Assembly: GCF_964355755.1 (NCBI RefSeq) | Contig: NC_092672.1 | Location: forward strand, 27,960,501 to 28,024,500 | Direction of reading: 5' to 3' | DNA length: 64,000 bases | Source: Antedon mediterranea | Taxonomy: Eukaryota; Echinodermata; Crinoidea; Comatulida; Antedonidae | Part shown: piece by piece, positions 59,201 through 63,452 of the stretch | How the letters are laid out: each line of letters begins with the position of its first letter | Numbering within the stretch: position 1 is the stretch's first letter | The notes under the pieces: model-generated | Databases searched by the model: none | The model's input: only the letters and a program-made list of their open reading frames with translations | Told to the model about the DNA's origin: nothing | Translations under genes and position numbers: made by a program

Positions 59201-60745
59201 TTGGCAATACCGTACGTAAATTATTAATGCAATACTGTATGAAGATTCGATAGTATGTAAATGAGATATAAAAATTCGACAATATCGTACGTAAATTATT
59301 AATGCAATACTGTATGAAGATTTGATAGTATGTAAATGAGAAAGATTCGGCAATACCGTACGTAAATTATTAATGCAATACTGTATGAAGATTCGATAGT
59401 ATGTAAATGAGATATAAAGATTCGACAATACCGTACGTAAATTATTATTGCAATACTGTATCAAGATTCAATAGTATGTAAACGAGATATAAATATTCGG
59501 CAATACCTTACGTAAATTATTAATGCAATACTGTATAAAGATTCAATACTGTAGTATGTAAACGAGATATAAAGATTCGGCAATACCGTACGTAAATTAT
59601 TAATGCAATACTGTATGAAGATTCGATAGTATGTAAATGAGATATAAAGATTCGGCAATACCGTACGTAAATTATTAATGCAATACTGTATCAAGATTCG
59701 ATAGTATGTAAATGAGATATAAAAATTCGACAATACCGTACGTAAATTATTAATGCAATACTGTATGAATATTCGATTGTATGTAAATGAGATATAAATA
59801 TTCGGCAATACCGTATGTAAATTATTAATGCAATACTGTATAAAGATTCGATAGGAGAGTGCTCAAGAAACGTCGGGTCAGTTCAACGTTGTTTTTTTCC
59901 TTCACTGCCAACATATTTTTTTTTAAAAAGAGATATAAATAAACAAATAAATAGTACGTAAATGAGACATAAAGGTTCAATAGTATGTAGATTATGATGC
60001 AAACGTAAATTATTAATGATTCGATAGTATATGTAAATATATTTAGTTAGTTAATATTAAAATACAAATAAAATATACATTGATTTATCGGCAGGCAAAA
60101 TTAATTATTATAGCAATATAAAGATTCGATAGTACATGATTTGGCTTATATTTATTGGTTTGACCATACATACAGCTGTAACTCAACTCGCCATGGCGTT
60201 GACAACGACAATCAAAGATTAAAGCGCACATGGCGTTCCATATAAATGACGATATTAAACTGGCGGCCGCTTTCGTTGCCGGCCGCTTCGACCATACTCC
60301 CTGTACAACACCTTCTTTAGACCACCTAATATTCAAATTAATCAAATGAGGGGAAATATACATAATTAAGGAACTTAGGAAGCACTACCTGGCAACACCT
60401 ATTCAGGGGACACCCCTATCTATAATGTGAATACCTTTTTTGGTCCTGAGGATGTCCCTTCATAGCGGTTCTATTCTACTGTATTGAGCACAATTGAAAA
60501 AAATAATTTCTATACATTTCGAAAGCATACAGTAACATTCCAAAAATTTGCATCATGTTTTTTAATTATCACTGAACGCCGACGATGATTTATTGTTTAT
60601 CTCACACCCAGTATATTGTATATTGTCCAAATCTTATTATGAACTAATAAACTAAAAGATAAATACTTACATCTGCTACTGTTTGCGCCAAAGAAGAAAG
60701 ACTTGTATAAAAAAGAGTAAATATAAATAAAGTTAGAATGGCCAT
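8159..60745 (-). CDS. HSPG2: Perlecan-like proteoglycan core protein, 5' part of gene (13 exons, partial)
   Basis: Thirteen minus-strand exons (60671-60745, 28595-28892, 27206-27315, 26246-26304, 25109-25266, 23971-24012, 20214-20329, 19307-19365, 18371-18540, 15239-15616, 12850-13227, 11802-11816, 8159-8287) each have AG acceptors and GT donors, and all junction phases agree. They encode a signal peptide, an acidic segment with Ser-Gly pairs, SEA, a GSG linker, a second SEA, then seven LDLa repeats. Known for the family: perlecan begins with signal peptide, glycosaminoglycan sites, SEA and LDLa, and is a secreted heparan sulfate proteoglycan of basement membranes that binds laminin, collagen and growth factors. 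Matching points include a PGEQ/PGDQ-like motif before the central strand and a VISSGS stretch in SEA 2. The rest of the protein would lie left of the window. Enteropeptidase-like SEA-LDLa proteins are less likely because they are type II membrane proteins without an acidic SG segment. Transcript structure is inferred. Confidence 0.82.
8288..11801 (-). other. Intron 12
   Basis: AT-rich intron between the seventh LDLa and the microexon. Apart from the polypurine tract at 10793-10960 I see only scattered AT-rich unique sequence. Confidence 0.6.
10793..10960 (+). repeat. Polypurine tract (possible H-DNA)
   Basis: About 168 bases are almost only G and A on the plus strand, including a run of twelve G near 10861-10872. 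Long polypurine-polypyrimidine tracts can form triplex DNA and stall polymerases. The minus-strand reading frame over it is a composition artefact. Confidence 0.8.
11802..11816 (-). CDS. HSPG2: Exon 12: candidate 15-nt microexon between LDLa repeats
   Basis: Reading minus, a T-rich tract ending in aaggacag is followed by 15 nt and then gtaagta. Phase 1 in and 1 out matches both neighbours and gives the linker D-I-P-I-F-D. A short linker of this kind before an LDLa is plausible for perlecan. If the earlier AG were used the exon would be 20 nt and break the frame. Only splice signals and phase support it; skipping would also keep frame. Confidence 0.45.
11817..12849 (-). other. Intron 11
   Basis: Contains the MITE at 12672-12810; otherwise no feature seen. 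Confidence 0.6.
12672..12810. mobile_element. MITE with CTACACTATCAAACT ends, copy 1 (complete)
   Basis: Left AAGCTCTATCTACACTATCA and right TGATAGTGTAGACAGAGTTT are imperfect inverted ends around a core containing CCAAATATGGTA. A second complete copy lies at 25315-25481, and a left-truncated copy at 15090-15199. Superfamily not assigned. Confidence 0.7.
12850..13227 (-). CDS. HSPG2: Exon 11: three LDLa repeats (duplicate copy 1, second in the transcript)
   Basis: Residues 489-614, 378 nt, phase 1-1, with the same splice signals as exon 10. It differs from exon 10 at only five bases (13103, 13120, 13126, 13132, 13137), giving four amino acid changes, all in the first LDLa: S for F, I for V, N for D and N for Y. 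The motif becomes CNGNRDCPNGDDE, so a conserved calcium-ligand Asp is Asn here. The other two LDLa modules are identical. Because the exon is symmetric, its presence adds exactly 126 residues. Confidence 0.83.
14176..14570 (-). mobile_element. SINE pieces, unit 1 copy
   Basis: A plus-strand tRNA-like head (GCTGTTAAGACAGTGGAACC near 14187) is followed by a minus-strand SINE body: TTATATAGCGCTCTATAACC near 14298, GGTAACCCCCTGTTCC near 14424, and a GGCCACTCACTCGCTCC head near 14552. It belongs to the family at 2941 and 35854. The same arrangement recurs at 16580-16970 through the duplication. Confidence 0.55.
14767..15088 (+). mobile_element. piggyBac-like TTAA element, truncated copy
   Basis: TTAA then CACTTTGACTGCCAAACACG, as at 48766 and 17183. 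It is cut off at the duplication junction (after GGTTTTTGT). Confidence 0.7.
15090..17518. repeat. Tandem segmental duplication, unit 2
   Basis: Second copy of the 2.4 kb unit. The left edge is inside the MITE core; the right edge runs on into the complete piggyBac-like element, which is what a tandem duplication with breakpoints in these two elements predicts. The junction shows almost no microhomology. Confidence 0.93.
15239..15616 (-). CDS. HSPG2: Exon 10: three LDLa repeats (duplicate copy 2, first in the transcript)
   Basis: Residues 363-488, 378 nt, phase 1-1. Three LDLa modules each have six cysteines and an acidic calcium motif: CDGYRDCPNGDDE, CDGFNDCSDGSDE and CDGKYDCADSSDE. LDLa modules are ~40-residue calcium-dependent ligand-binding folds. 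The acceptor tgcatttcttttag and donor gttagt are clear. The exon is nearly identical to 12850-13227, being part of a 2.4 kb tandem duplication. The open frame continues 5' into the intron to a Met, but the polypyrimidine tract explains that extension. Confidence 0.85.
15617..18370 (-). other. Intron 9
   Basis: Contains most of duplication unit 2 and the piggyBac-like element 17183-18284. Confidence 0.65.
17183..18284 (+). mobile_element. piggyBac-like TTAA element (non-autonomous)
   Basis: TTAA plus CACTTTGACTGCCAAACACG at the left; GGCAGTTTCTAACTG plus TTAA at the right. TTAA targets are the mark of the piggyBac superfamily (Kolobok also uses TTAA). Near the left end a block with a CACGAA...TTCGT palindrome occurs twice. 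An internal ~179-bp tandem duplication (17541-17719, 17720-17888) is unique to this copy. There is no transposase frame. Confidence 0.65.
18371..18540 (-). CDS. HSPG2: Exon 9: SEA domain 2, C-terminal part
   Basis: Residues 306-362, phase 2 in and 1 out, acceptor tataccttacag and donor gtaagt. It encodes VEDGAIRASFDIISI, then EIRTALFSVISSGSLGNLQV and EPESLTFNTLGDGET. The VISSGS helix end followed by an EPES strand fits the C-terminal half of perlecan SEA. The cleavage position reads D-G-A-I, without the serine needed for autoproteolysis. The last base T joins CT of the LDLa exon to give Ser. Confidence 0.8.
18541..20213 (-). other. Introns 8 and 7 around exon 8
   Basis: 18541-19306 and 19366-20213 show no recognisable element beyond AT-rich sequence. 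Confidence 0.5.
19307..19365 (-). CDS. HSPG2: Exon 8: SEA domain 2, middle part
   Basis: Residues 287-306, phase 0 in and 2 out, acceptor tttttttaaag and donor gtaagt. It encodes LFYIYQSISGRQEINGLTL. The length (59 nt) and phases equal those of exon 4, but the PGEQ motif is replaced by SGRQ. Confidence 0.75.
20214..20329 (-). CDS. HSPG2: Exon 7: SEA domain 2, first part
   Basis: Residues 248-286. Phase 1 in, 0 out; acceptor tttttttccag, donor gtaagg. It encodes TIVAYYRVSFIITNFPIS, an acidic loop (LEEGSQQ) and YNVLYDEINNQ. It is the homologue of exon 3 by phase and by the YYR start. Confidence 0.77.
21241..22240 (+). pseudogene. 5'-truncated, decayed non-LTR retrotransposon 3' end
   Basis: Frames around 21430-21660 give NFKSIHLKFKARSNSLDLEG, RRKSWSNHNTGLCKMC and, after a frameshift, ETVNHFLFKCPSL: the C-terminal Cys-rich region after a LINE reverse transcriptase. 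Several stops and frameshifts break it. It ends in a (GAAT)n tail near 22224-22238. Confidence 0.6.
22869..23114 (+). pseudogene. LINE reverse-transcriptase C-terminal fragment
   Basis: The 81-residue frame contains DRIEKVLGRAWKVIGL and ILEDTNHPLHGDI. The I-G-L and HPLH pattern is the same as in the clearer fragment at 62270. Only the last ~70 residues of the ORF2 product are present. Confidence 0.6.
23971..24012 (-). CDS. HSPG2: Exon 6: short Ser-Gly linker between the two SEA domains
   Basis: Residues 234-247. A 42-nt exon, phase 1 in and 1 out, encoding DVGSGTPPTSGITS. The acceptor tttttattttag and donor gtaagt are strong. The GSG and SG pairs could take a glycosaminoglycan chain, though the surroundings are less acidic than in exon 2. 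Because it is symmetric 1-1, it can be included or skipped without changing frame. Confidence 0.68.
24013..25108 (-). other. Intron 5
   Basis: AT-rich, with an (AT)n run near 24291-24311. No element recognised. Confidence 0.55.
25109..25266 (-). CDS. HSPG2: Exon 5: SEA domain 1, C-terminal part
   Basis: Residues 181-233. Phase 2 in, 1 out; acceptor tgtattttcag, donor gtaaga. It encodes SELNGGVEVLFDLGS, a helix region with AQSAVETGQIGTF, then VDPKAFHFEVVQ. This is the strand-helix-strand end of a SEA domain. The position where self-cleaving SEA domains carry G-S before a V-rich strand reads N-G-G-V here, so proteolysis is unlikely, as in perlecan. Confidence 0.8.
25315..25481. mobile_element. 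MITE with CTACACTATCAAACT ends, copy 2
   Basis: AAGCTCTTTCTACACTATCA on the left and TGATAGTCTAAACATAGCTT on the right, with CCAAATATGATAGTAAT repeated in the core. Same family as 12672-12810. Confidence 0.7.
25915..26110 (-). mobile_element. SINE fragment
   Basis: Reading minus: GGTGGAACCACAATTACGTA, GACGCTCACTCGCTCCATGG and GGTTACCCTGGTGTACTAG match the body of the SINE at 2941 and 35854. Confidence 0.5.
26246..26304 (-). CDS. HSPG2: Exon 4: SEA domain 1, middle part
   Basis: Residues 162-181. A 59-nt exon, phase 0 in and 2 out, with acceptor ttaattcacag and donor gtaagt. It encodes IDELYLSTPGEQFATILQF. The PGEQ turn followed by a hydrophobic strand is like the PGD/EQ element before the central strand of perlecan SEA. 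The corresponding exon of SEA 2 (19307-19365) is also 59 nt with the same phases. Confidence 0.76.
26305..28594 (-). other. Introns 3 and 2 around exon 3
   Basis: No element recognised in 26305-27205. 27316-28594 has a block at about 28230-28385 with AGGGTGTTTTGCC and two GGACTATACCA words, reminiscent of pogo-like MITE debris. Confidence 0.45.
27206..27315 (-). CDS. HSPG2: Exon 3: SEA domain 1, first part
   Basis: Residues 125-161. Acceptor ttattttcag, donor gtaagt, phase 1 in and 0 out. It encodes VRYYRITIFALNIVYTSELE and continues to SPLQIA: the first beta strand and helix of a SEA fold. NHT near residue 145 is a possible N-glycosylation site. The matching exon of SEA 2 (20214-20329) also has phases 1 and 0 and begins with an AYYRVSF motif. 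Confidence 0.78.
28595..28892 (-). CDS. HSPG2: Exon 2: acidic Ser-Gly-rich segment (glycosaminoglycan attachment)
   Basis: Codons 26-124 plus one base; acceptor ttttgttttag, donor gtagtt, phase 0 in and 1 out. The segment is rich in Asp, Glu, Ser, Thr and Pro and looks disordered. Two Ser-Gly clusters lie among acidic residues: DEPGSGEV near residue 70 and DEDLVVSGSGDGTPSGESPG at the end. Acidic-flanked SGSG is the usual context for xylosylation and heparan or chondroitin sulfate chains, and perlecan carries its N-terminal chains at this point, just before SEA. NDS near residue 54 could be N-glycosylated. A longer read-through to a gtatgt site would give phase 2, which does not fit the next exon. 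Confidence 0.75.
29411..30219. mobile_element. Harbinger-like element with TTA target and ATACCGTAT arrays
   Basis: Left GGCCCTGTTTCTGCTGCC and right GCAGCAGAAACAGGCCC are inverted ends, flanked on both sides by TTA, the 3-bp target of PIF/Harbinger. Many ATACCGTAT words in both orientations fill both ends. The middle carries a decayed Myb/SANT-like frame. No DDE transposase is present. Confidence 0.62.
29709..29945 (+). pseudogene. Decayed Myb/SANT-like reading frame of a Harbinger-type element
   Basis: From 29709 one frame reads MWSEDVTVLLNKCVWGS and stop. Further on a related frame reads NHIYKDISKKIKQ, stop, then YGIDLSPKQVNSKLKSLRKQ. W-x-E-D followed by a helix, then a K-rich third helix (VNSKLKSLRKQY), is the SANT/Myb-like DNA-binding pattern. 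Harbinger transposons are known to carry such a second gene. In-frame stops show it is dead. Confidence 0.5.
30225..30490 (-). mobile_element. SINE/LINE 3' debris
   Basis: Minus strand near 30260-30320 reads GGGGTTCAATCCTGACC, like a tRNA B box. 30335-30485 reads as a reversed LINE 3' end with AAGTTCAAGTTCAAGTTTAA at its tail side. Confidence 0.35.
31391..31677. mobile_element. Two adjacent MITEs with CTTTCACACAGA ends
   Basis: AAGGCCCTTTCACACAGAGC to CTGTGTGAAAGAGTCC (31391-31570) and GTGGCCTTTCACACAGAAAA to TTCTGTGTGAAAAGGCC (31577-31677). The cores contain GGTAATATTACCG-type palindromes. Confidence 0.6.
32322..32339 (+). repeat. Poly-C run in a G/C-rich patch
   Basis: About fifteen C in a row followed by GCCC and a run of A, within 32283-32410. 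Frames over it are shadows. Confidence 0.6.
33097..33190 (-). mobile_element. LINE 3' tail, reversed
   Basis: (TCAAT)n followed by TTTCTTTATTGCTGCAAATG: a 3' end with a pentamer tail on the minus strand. Adjacent minus-strand frames up to 33696 show no RT motif. Confidence 0.35.
34478..34800. repeat. Diverged tandem duplication, ~160-bp unit
   Basis: Two units share TCTCAAATGTNNGTAGCTTAGGTG and AGTAGTGGAGGAGG. The second is at about 34630-34790. Confidence 0.55.
35854..36204 (+). mobile_element. tRNA-derived SINE, copy 2
   Basis: The head begins GAGTGGCCAAGCGGTTAAGA and closes GGGTTCGAGGCTCACTC; GAGTG can pair with CACTC as an acceptor stem, so the tRNA fold is still visible (Ser/Leu type). 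The body matches the copy at 2941: AGTAGGGGGTTACCCCGGTG, then ACTCTGATCTTCATGAAATA. Confidence 0.75.
38531..38697. repeat. Minisatellite, 19-bp unit CAGGTCCCCATACATCCGG
   Basis: About nine units, the last two changed to CAGGTCCCCATACCTCAGA. Open frames on both strands (HTSGRSPY-type and MYGDLPDVWG-type) arise from the 19-bp repetition and are not credible genes. Confidence 0.88.
39134..39768. mobile_element. TTAA-flanked element with AGACCCCTTCCCT ends
   Basis: Left TTAA-AGCCCCATTCCCT and right AGGGAAGGGGTCT-TTAA. The core is richer in CG, with GATCGATCGTG and TAGGCCTA words. TTAA suggests piggyBac or Kolobok. No coding frame. Confidence 0.55.
40760..41245. mobile_element. Duplicated LINE-like 3' end with (TTA)n and a reversed 3' tail
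   Basis: CTTTTATTTTACTTACT and GCACCTTCAYTCAAGA occur at both 40780 and 41140. Both end in (ATT)n runs (40887-40905, 41217-41241). Between them TTTATATAGCACTTTTCCGA to CAAAGCGCTTTACATCA is the reversed form of a common SINE/L2-type tail. Confidence 0.45.
42840..43460. repeat. Diverged CAGAAGA-rich repeat block
   Basis: CCAGAAGAA, CTCAGAAGA and TGGGCTATATTAC-like words recur with irregular ~130-bp spacing. The plus frame at 43268-43456 lies within it and has no family resemblance. Confidence 0.5.
46420..46560. mobile_element. Pogo/Tc1-like MITE, diverged copy
   Basis: CAGTCAACTGGAAACTTTCC to AAAAATTGATTG, with AGGTGTCCGGCATTGG, matching 1281-1466. Confidence 0.6.
46585..46690. repeat. Minisatellite, ~25-bp unit GAGCATCTGGAAGATCAGAG
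   Basis: Four to five units with A/G variants (AACATGAGCATC / AACAGGAGCATC). Confidence 0.8.
47270..47900. repeat. Diverged tandem repeat with GACTAAAGATTGGAGAA
   Basis: Units of roughly 100 bp with GACTAAAGATTGGAGAA, GAATCCTTCTGTT and TTTCTACTTTACTAC recur four or more times with decay. Confidence 0.5.
48766..51844 (+). mobile_element. piggyBac-like TTAA element split by a nested ~2 kb element
   Basis: TTAA-CACTTTGACTGCCAAACAC on the left; TGGCAGTCAAAGTG-TTAA on the right: perfect 14-bp ends and TTAA flanks. Near the left end CACGAAGATCTTCGT-type palindromes follow GACTGCCAAA twice. Removing 49715-51773 leaves ~1.0 kb, the size of the copies at 17183 and 54190. No transposase frame. Confidence 0.75.
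49715..51773. mobile_element. 2.06 kb TA-flanked element A, with AACGCGTT words
   Basis: Left CAGTACAGGACAGAATTATT and right complement CAGTACCGGACAGAATTATT, flanked by TA. The copy at 17183 shows the empty site (CACATACATAGTTTCAATC). GTTGAACGCGTTG-type words crowd the ends and the middle (49740-49830, 50500-50620, 51610-51750). TA targets and CAGT ends suggest Tc1/mariner relatives, but no DDE frame is seen. The frame at 51097-51279 has no recognised family. Confidence 0.78.
52910..52960. repeat. CGCTCGCTTCGCTCGCG hairpin
   Basis: AGATGGCACGCTCGCTTCGC and its partner CTCGCGTACCATCT form an imperfect hairpin with a TTCG turn, of the kind often seen at ends of dispersed repeats. Confidence 0.55.
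54190..55208 (-). mobile_element. piggyBac-like TTAA element, reversed copy
   Basis: Reverse complement of the elements at 17183 and 48766: TACTTTGACTGCCAGAGG at the left, and ACACGAAGATC with TTAA at the right. The right end has lost the outermost CACTTTGACTGCC part, and the left flank is no longer TTAA. Confidence 0.68.
55462..55536. mobile_element. Short MITE with CCTGTTCAGACCTA ends
   Basis: GGGCCTGTTCAGACCTACGG and TATAGGTCTGAACCAGG are inverted. 75 bp. Confidence 0.5.
56188..56511 (+). CDS. Duplicated Cys-rich frame inside element B (hypothetical)
   Basis: 107 codons from two direct repeats of about 213 bp. Each repeat encodes MSKNFFGTPPKKKP followed by CGKCSAETTCACHA, with a Lys patch and closely spaced Cys/His that could bind zinc. 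The first repeat also has CVKICCFRCPSE. I do not recognise a family. The complementary frame (56181-56507) is equally long, so openness alone is weak evidence. It may be an exon of the element's own gene that was duplicated, or noncoding repeats. Confidence 0.25.
   Translation: MSKNFFGTPPKKKPLNETCGKCSAETTCACHAVKPRDSIFTKLERSATRPECVKICCFRCPSEAMNCEYRMSKNFFGTPPKKKPPNGTCGKCSAETTCACHACSKTT
56838..56964. repeat. Near-perfect long hairpin plus a duplicated arm
   Basis: GGGGTCTAAGCATAGAGATA occurs twice in direct orientation (about 56853 and 56887) and once inverted (about 56922-56952). The inner pair forms a stem of roughly 35 bp closing on TATAGTGAACTTCACTATA. Confidence 0.85.
58268..60303. mobile_element. 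~2.04 kb element C with GCGGCCGC words and internal satellite
   Basis: Inverted arms of about 110-130 bp: 58268-58395 and 60175-60303, sharing GGTCGAAGCGGCCG, AAAGCGGCCGC, TATGGAACGCC, TGTGCGCTTT and GATTGTCGTTG. TA flanks both proposed ends, but the outermost bases are poorly matched, so exact ends are uncertain. The centre is a ~76-bp satellite. No transposase frame. Confidence 0.68.
58905..59865. repeat. Satellite array, ~76-bp unit
   Basis: About twelve units with AATACCGTACGTAAATTATT, AATGCAATACTGTATAAAG and GATAGTATGTAAATGAGATA. Unit-length variation is a few bases. Minus-strand open frames (NLYISFTYYRIFIQYCINN) are repeat shadows. Confidence 0.9.
60390..60485 (-). mobile_element. Pogo-like MITE debris
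   Basis: Reading minus: CAGTAGAATAGAACCGC, GGACCAAAAAAGGTATTC and GGGGTGTCCCCTGAATAGG. Similar words occur at 36730-36930 and 44970-45030. Confidence 0.4.
60671..60745 (-). CDS. HSPG2: Exon 1: start codon and signal peptide of the perlecan-like gene
   Basis: Codons 1-25. The start ATG sits in a good context (A at -3, G at +4). The peptide MAILTLFIFTLFYTSLSSLA is a typical signal peptide with a hydrophobic core and a small-residue cleavage zone near SSLA|QT, sending the product into the secretory pathway. The exon ends in GAT followed by gtaagt, phase 0. The next recognisable exon is almost 32 kb away and also starts in phase 0. A single short first exon with a giant first intron is ordinary for such genes, but extra phase 0-0 exons in between cannot be excluded. 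Confidence 0.72.
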
Positions 60746-62120
60746 CGTCCACTGCAGTCAGAGTTGAGGAATTCCAATGCTATCCGTAGCCGATACCACC
60801 AGGCTGTGGTTGAACCGCTGGCTAATTTGTGTCGATACCAGCCTCGACACACAGTATGCACTTAAGCACCAGAAATAAAGATGTTCCAAGGAATATCCTT
60901 TCTTGTGGTCCGATAGATTGAAAAAGAACCACTTTTAGCCCTCTTTAAATGAGAGAACTAAGGTAACAATCCTCGACTCTACCCTGCTTGACTGGACGGG
61001 TAAAAAATTAGGGTTGTCTAAAACCAGTGAATTATCGAGGGCCACAAAATCACTCAAGCGTGTAATGTAGTTACTAAAACATGTGTGAAAGCTGTTCCAA
61101 GAGAGCAACCTAAACTTGTAGACTTAATGAATTTACCATTAAATACAAGCGAGTAAAACCTAAAAATTACGTTACGATCAACAATTACAACGAAATTTTA
61201 CTTTGTTCAAAACAATTTCAGTATACGACTAATAGGAAATAAGTTAACAATACATAGATGGAGGGAGTGAGCGCACACCATGTACAGGATACTGAATATT
61301 GATTGGCTGATAAAGTTTGAAACTAAATAGCTATGTGTCATAGCGCTACTAAAGTATAAATACCGTACTGTAGTTTCTATTCCTGCTGTTAGAAAAAGCC
61401 GCAGACAGACGAATTGTTTAGCCATGACTTATAATTTATTAAAAGTACCTGCTTCACGTTCACGTGTTTATTTATCTTTTTTATAAACAAACCATTATAA
61501 TGTTGCTTATCTTGTTTGCGGTATGATACATACAAATTATCTCAAATTGATTACAAGTCGGAATAGGTATCCACAACACTAATAAATAATGTGTATTCCC
61601 CAGAATAGTATGTTTATGTTTTGTAATGAATGTTGTCTAATACCGTTAATTCACGGCGTACATAAAGAAAAAATAAAGAACACAAACATGTTACTCGAAT
61701 TAATACCTGTGAGTTGTTGCTATCATTACTTACATTAAAATTCAACTTTTTAGAAAGAAAAAATACAACACAAGAACTGATAAAATACAGTAAATTCACG
61801 TCAATCAATGAATTCTACAAATAGAAATGTTTGTAATACAATATATAATATATCTCTATGCTTATTCGAGAAAATATATAAAGGTCCCGGGGAGTTTTTT
61901 TAGTGGGGTTTATTCGAGAAAAAGTGGGGTGAGTAATCGGTAATCAAGTTATACATTTACTGTATGCATATTTTTTACGGTAGATAAACGACGATAACAA
62001 TTTAATGATCAAATAATGATAATAAAGTAATGATAATAAGTATTGGTTGGTACTGTAATTTGGTAATAATTACATAGAGGGCGGTAATTGCAAAAGAAAA
62101 ACTGTCATTACCAAAACCAA
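60746..62120. promoter_or_regulatory. Upstream region of the perlecan-like gene; possible divergent promoter
   Basis: Minus-strand 5' UTR and promoter should lie here, but no clear TATA or initiator can be fixed; TTTAAAG near 60945 is a weak candidate. On the plus strand ATTGG (61300), TATAAATA (61352) and an ATG (61423) are ordered like a small promoter facing right, but the frame is only MTYNLLK then stop or splice. No other gene is seen to 62120. Confidence 0.25.
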
Positions 62121-62135
62121 CTTCTAACTTCGTCG

Positions 62136-62200
62136 TCCTGTAGTATATTCATGCTAAATCCGAGCTCAATACTACAACGAAAGGGAGGAGTATTTACCGA
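62136..62200 (+). repeat. Direct repeat flanking the tRNA array, left copy
   Basis: CTGTAGTATATTCATGCTAA followed by GAGCTCAATACTACAACGAA. The right copy is at 63928-63990 (CTGTAGTATGTTCATGCCAA), so the array sits between repeats of a larger unit. Confidence 0.75.
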
Positions 62201-62269
62201 TTACACAAAATAAATATTTAAAAAAATAATAAAAATAAGATATACTGTGTATAATTATCATATTGCGTA

Positions 62270-62675
62270 AAGGACGCCTTGAAACTTTCATCCGTCGGGC
62301 TGGTAAAATGATTGGTCTGGAACTGCCTTCCTTTACCGATGTGCACCTAGAACACCTCCAGAAAGATTTCGAACGCATTGAGTCGGATGCCTCTCATCCT
62401 CTCCACAAAGTAATCATAGACCAACTTAATCCAAATGGTAGATTGAGGCTCCTCAGTGTGAAAACAAATCGATTTGCTAAATCCTTTATTCCCTCCGGTA
62501 TCATCTAGTACAACAGGAAGTCAAGAAGATAATTTTATCTTGTAATTTTTTAGATGTTTTTATAAGAATGGTTTTATGCTATATTTGTTTTTATTGTGTG
62601 TTCTTTGTTATTATGATGAGCAATGAATTTCCTTTTTGAGGATCAATAAAAGTTATCTTATCTTATCTTATCTTA
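62270..62675 (+). pseudogene. 5'-truncated LINE 3' end (RT C-terminus) inserted in the tRNA array
   Basis: The frame to 62508 reads RLETFIRRAGKMIGLELPSF, then ASHPLHKVII, NPNGRLRLLSVKTNRFAKSF and IPSGII before a stop: the C-terminal tail of many non-LTR ORF2 proteins. A short UTR and a (TTATC)n tail follow. Sister units of the array at 63165-63205 and 63685-63720 lack it (ATTGCGTATACAGTACTTTT), which fixes both edges. It is a dead-on-arrival insertion of ~406 bp. Confidence 0.8.
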
Positions 62676-62709
62676 TACACTACTTTTCACCATAAAGTTA
62701 AAAAAAAAA

Positions 62710-62784
62710 GGTTTCGCCCGGGCTCGAACCAGGTACCTTCTGCGTGTTTTTAAGTAAACGTGATAACCACTACGCCAACAAGCC
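62710..62784 (-). pseudogene. tRNA-Val-like, type A, with expanded anticodon loop
   Basis: 75 nt. The A box TTGGCGTAGTGG, the B box GGTTCGAGCCC and a downstream run of nine T are intact. The anticodon region has three extra A (TTAAAAACAC instead of TTAACAC), and the acceptor 5' strand GGCTTGT pairs badly with CGAAACC. Probably nonfunctional. Confidence 0.65.
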
Positions 62785-62937
62785 GCATATAACTACATAG
62801 CGCTGTGGTGTGTGTCACACATTGTGGCTTCCTAATTAAACAAATTAATTAACAAACAAGCACGAATGTGCAATACTCGGGGTACAGCGAAAGAAGCTGT
62901 ATACAGACGTATACAGTTAGAAAGTTAAAGAAAAATA

Positions 62938-63008
62938 GGTTTCGCCAGGGCTCGAACCGGGACCTTCTGCGTGTTACGCAGACTTGACAACCACAACACT
63001 ACGAAACC
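62938..63008 (-). tRNA. tRNA-Val(AAC)-like, type B
   Basis: 71 nt. The acceptor GGTTTCG/CGAAACC is perfect. Anticodon stem TCTGC/GCAGA with loop GTAACAC gives anticodon AAC. The T loop TTCGAGC is normal. The T stem has one mismatch (CCCGG/CCTGG) and G precedes U33. A TTTTT terminator follows. Best acceptor stem of the set, but activity is uncertain. Confidence 0.6.
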
Positions 63009-63218
63009 TCTTACATTAAAATTGTGGGTTACAGAAAGTTTTTTAATCCATTTAAATTACAAATAAATGGTAATAAGCACAAAGCAAAATAAACATGTGT
63101 AAAAGTGATAATTACCGATTACACAAAATAAGTATTTTAAAAAATAATAATAAGATATACTGTGTATAATTATCATATTGCGTATACAGTACTTTTCACC
63201 ATAAAGTTTAAAAAAAAA

Positions 63219-63290
63219 GGTTTAGCCCGGGCTCGAACCAGGTACCTTCTGCGTATTGAGCAAACGTGATAACCACTACGCCAAGAAGCC
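63219..63290 (-). pseudogene. tRNA-like, type A, anticodon altered
   Basis: 72 nt. The loop is TCAATAC, so position 33 is C and the triplet would read AAT. Acceptor GGCTTCT/CTAAACC has three mismatches. A/B boxes and the poly-T terminator persist. Confidence 0.6.
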
Positions 63291-63452
63291 GCATATAACT
63301 ACATAACGCTGTGGTGTGTGTCACACATTGTGGCTTCTTAATTAAACAAATTAATTAACAAAAAAGCACGAATGTGCAATACTCGGGGTACAGCGAAAGA
63401 AGCTGTATACAGACGTATACAGTTATTTCACCATAAAGTAAAAGAAACCCGA

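Larger units (their letters stand above)
28893..60670 (-). other. Intron 1 (~31.8 kb)
   Basis: Between two phase-0 junctions. No additional exon could be recognised. It is loaded with mobile elements, the identifiable ones being described separately. Stretches where I see only AT-rich unique sequence include 36230-38040, 41250-42840, 43500-46410, 46770-47270 and 52600-54180. Confidence 0.6.

Noticed and set aside
58926-59808. Minus-strand NLYISFTYYRIFIQYCINN repeat frames
   Set aside because: Shadows of the ~76-bp satellite inside element C.
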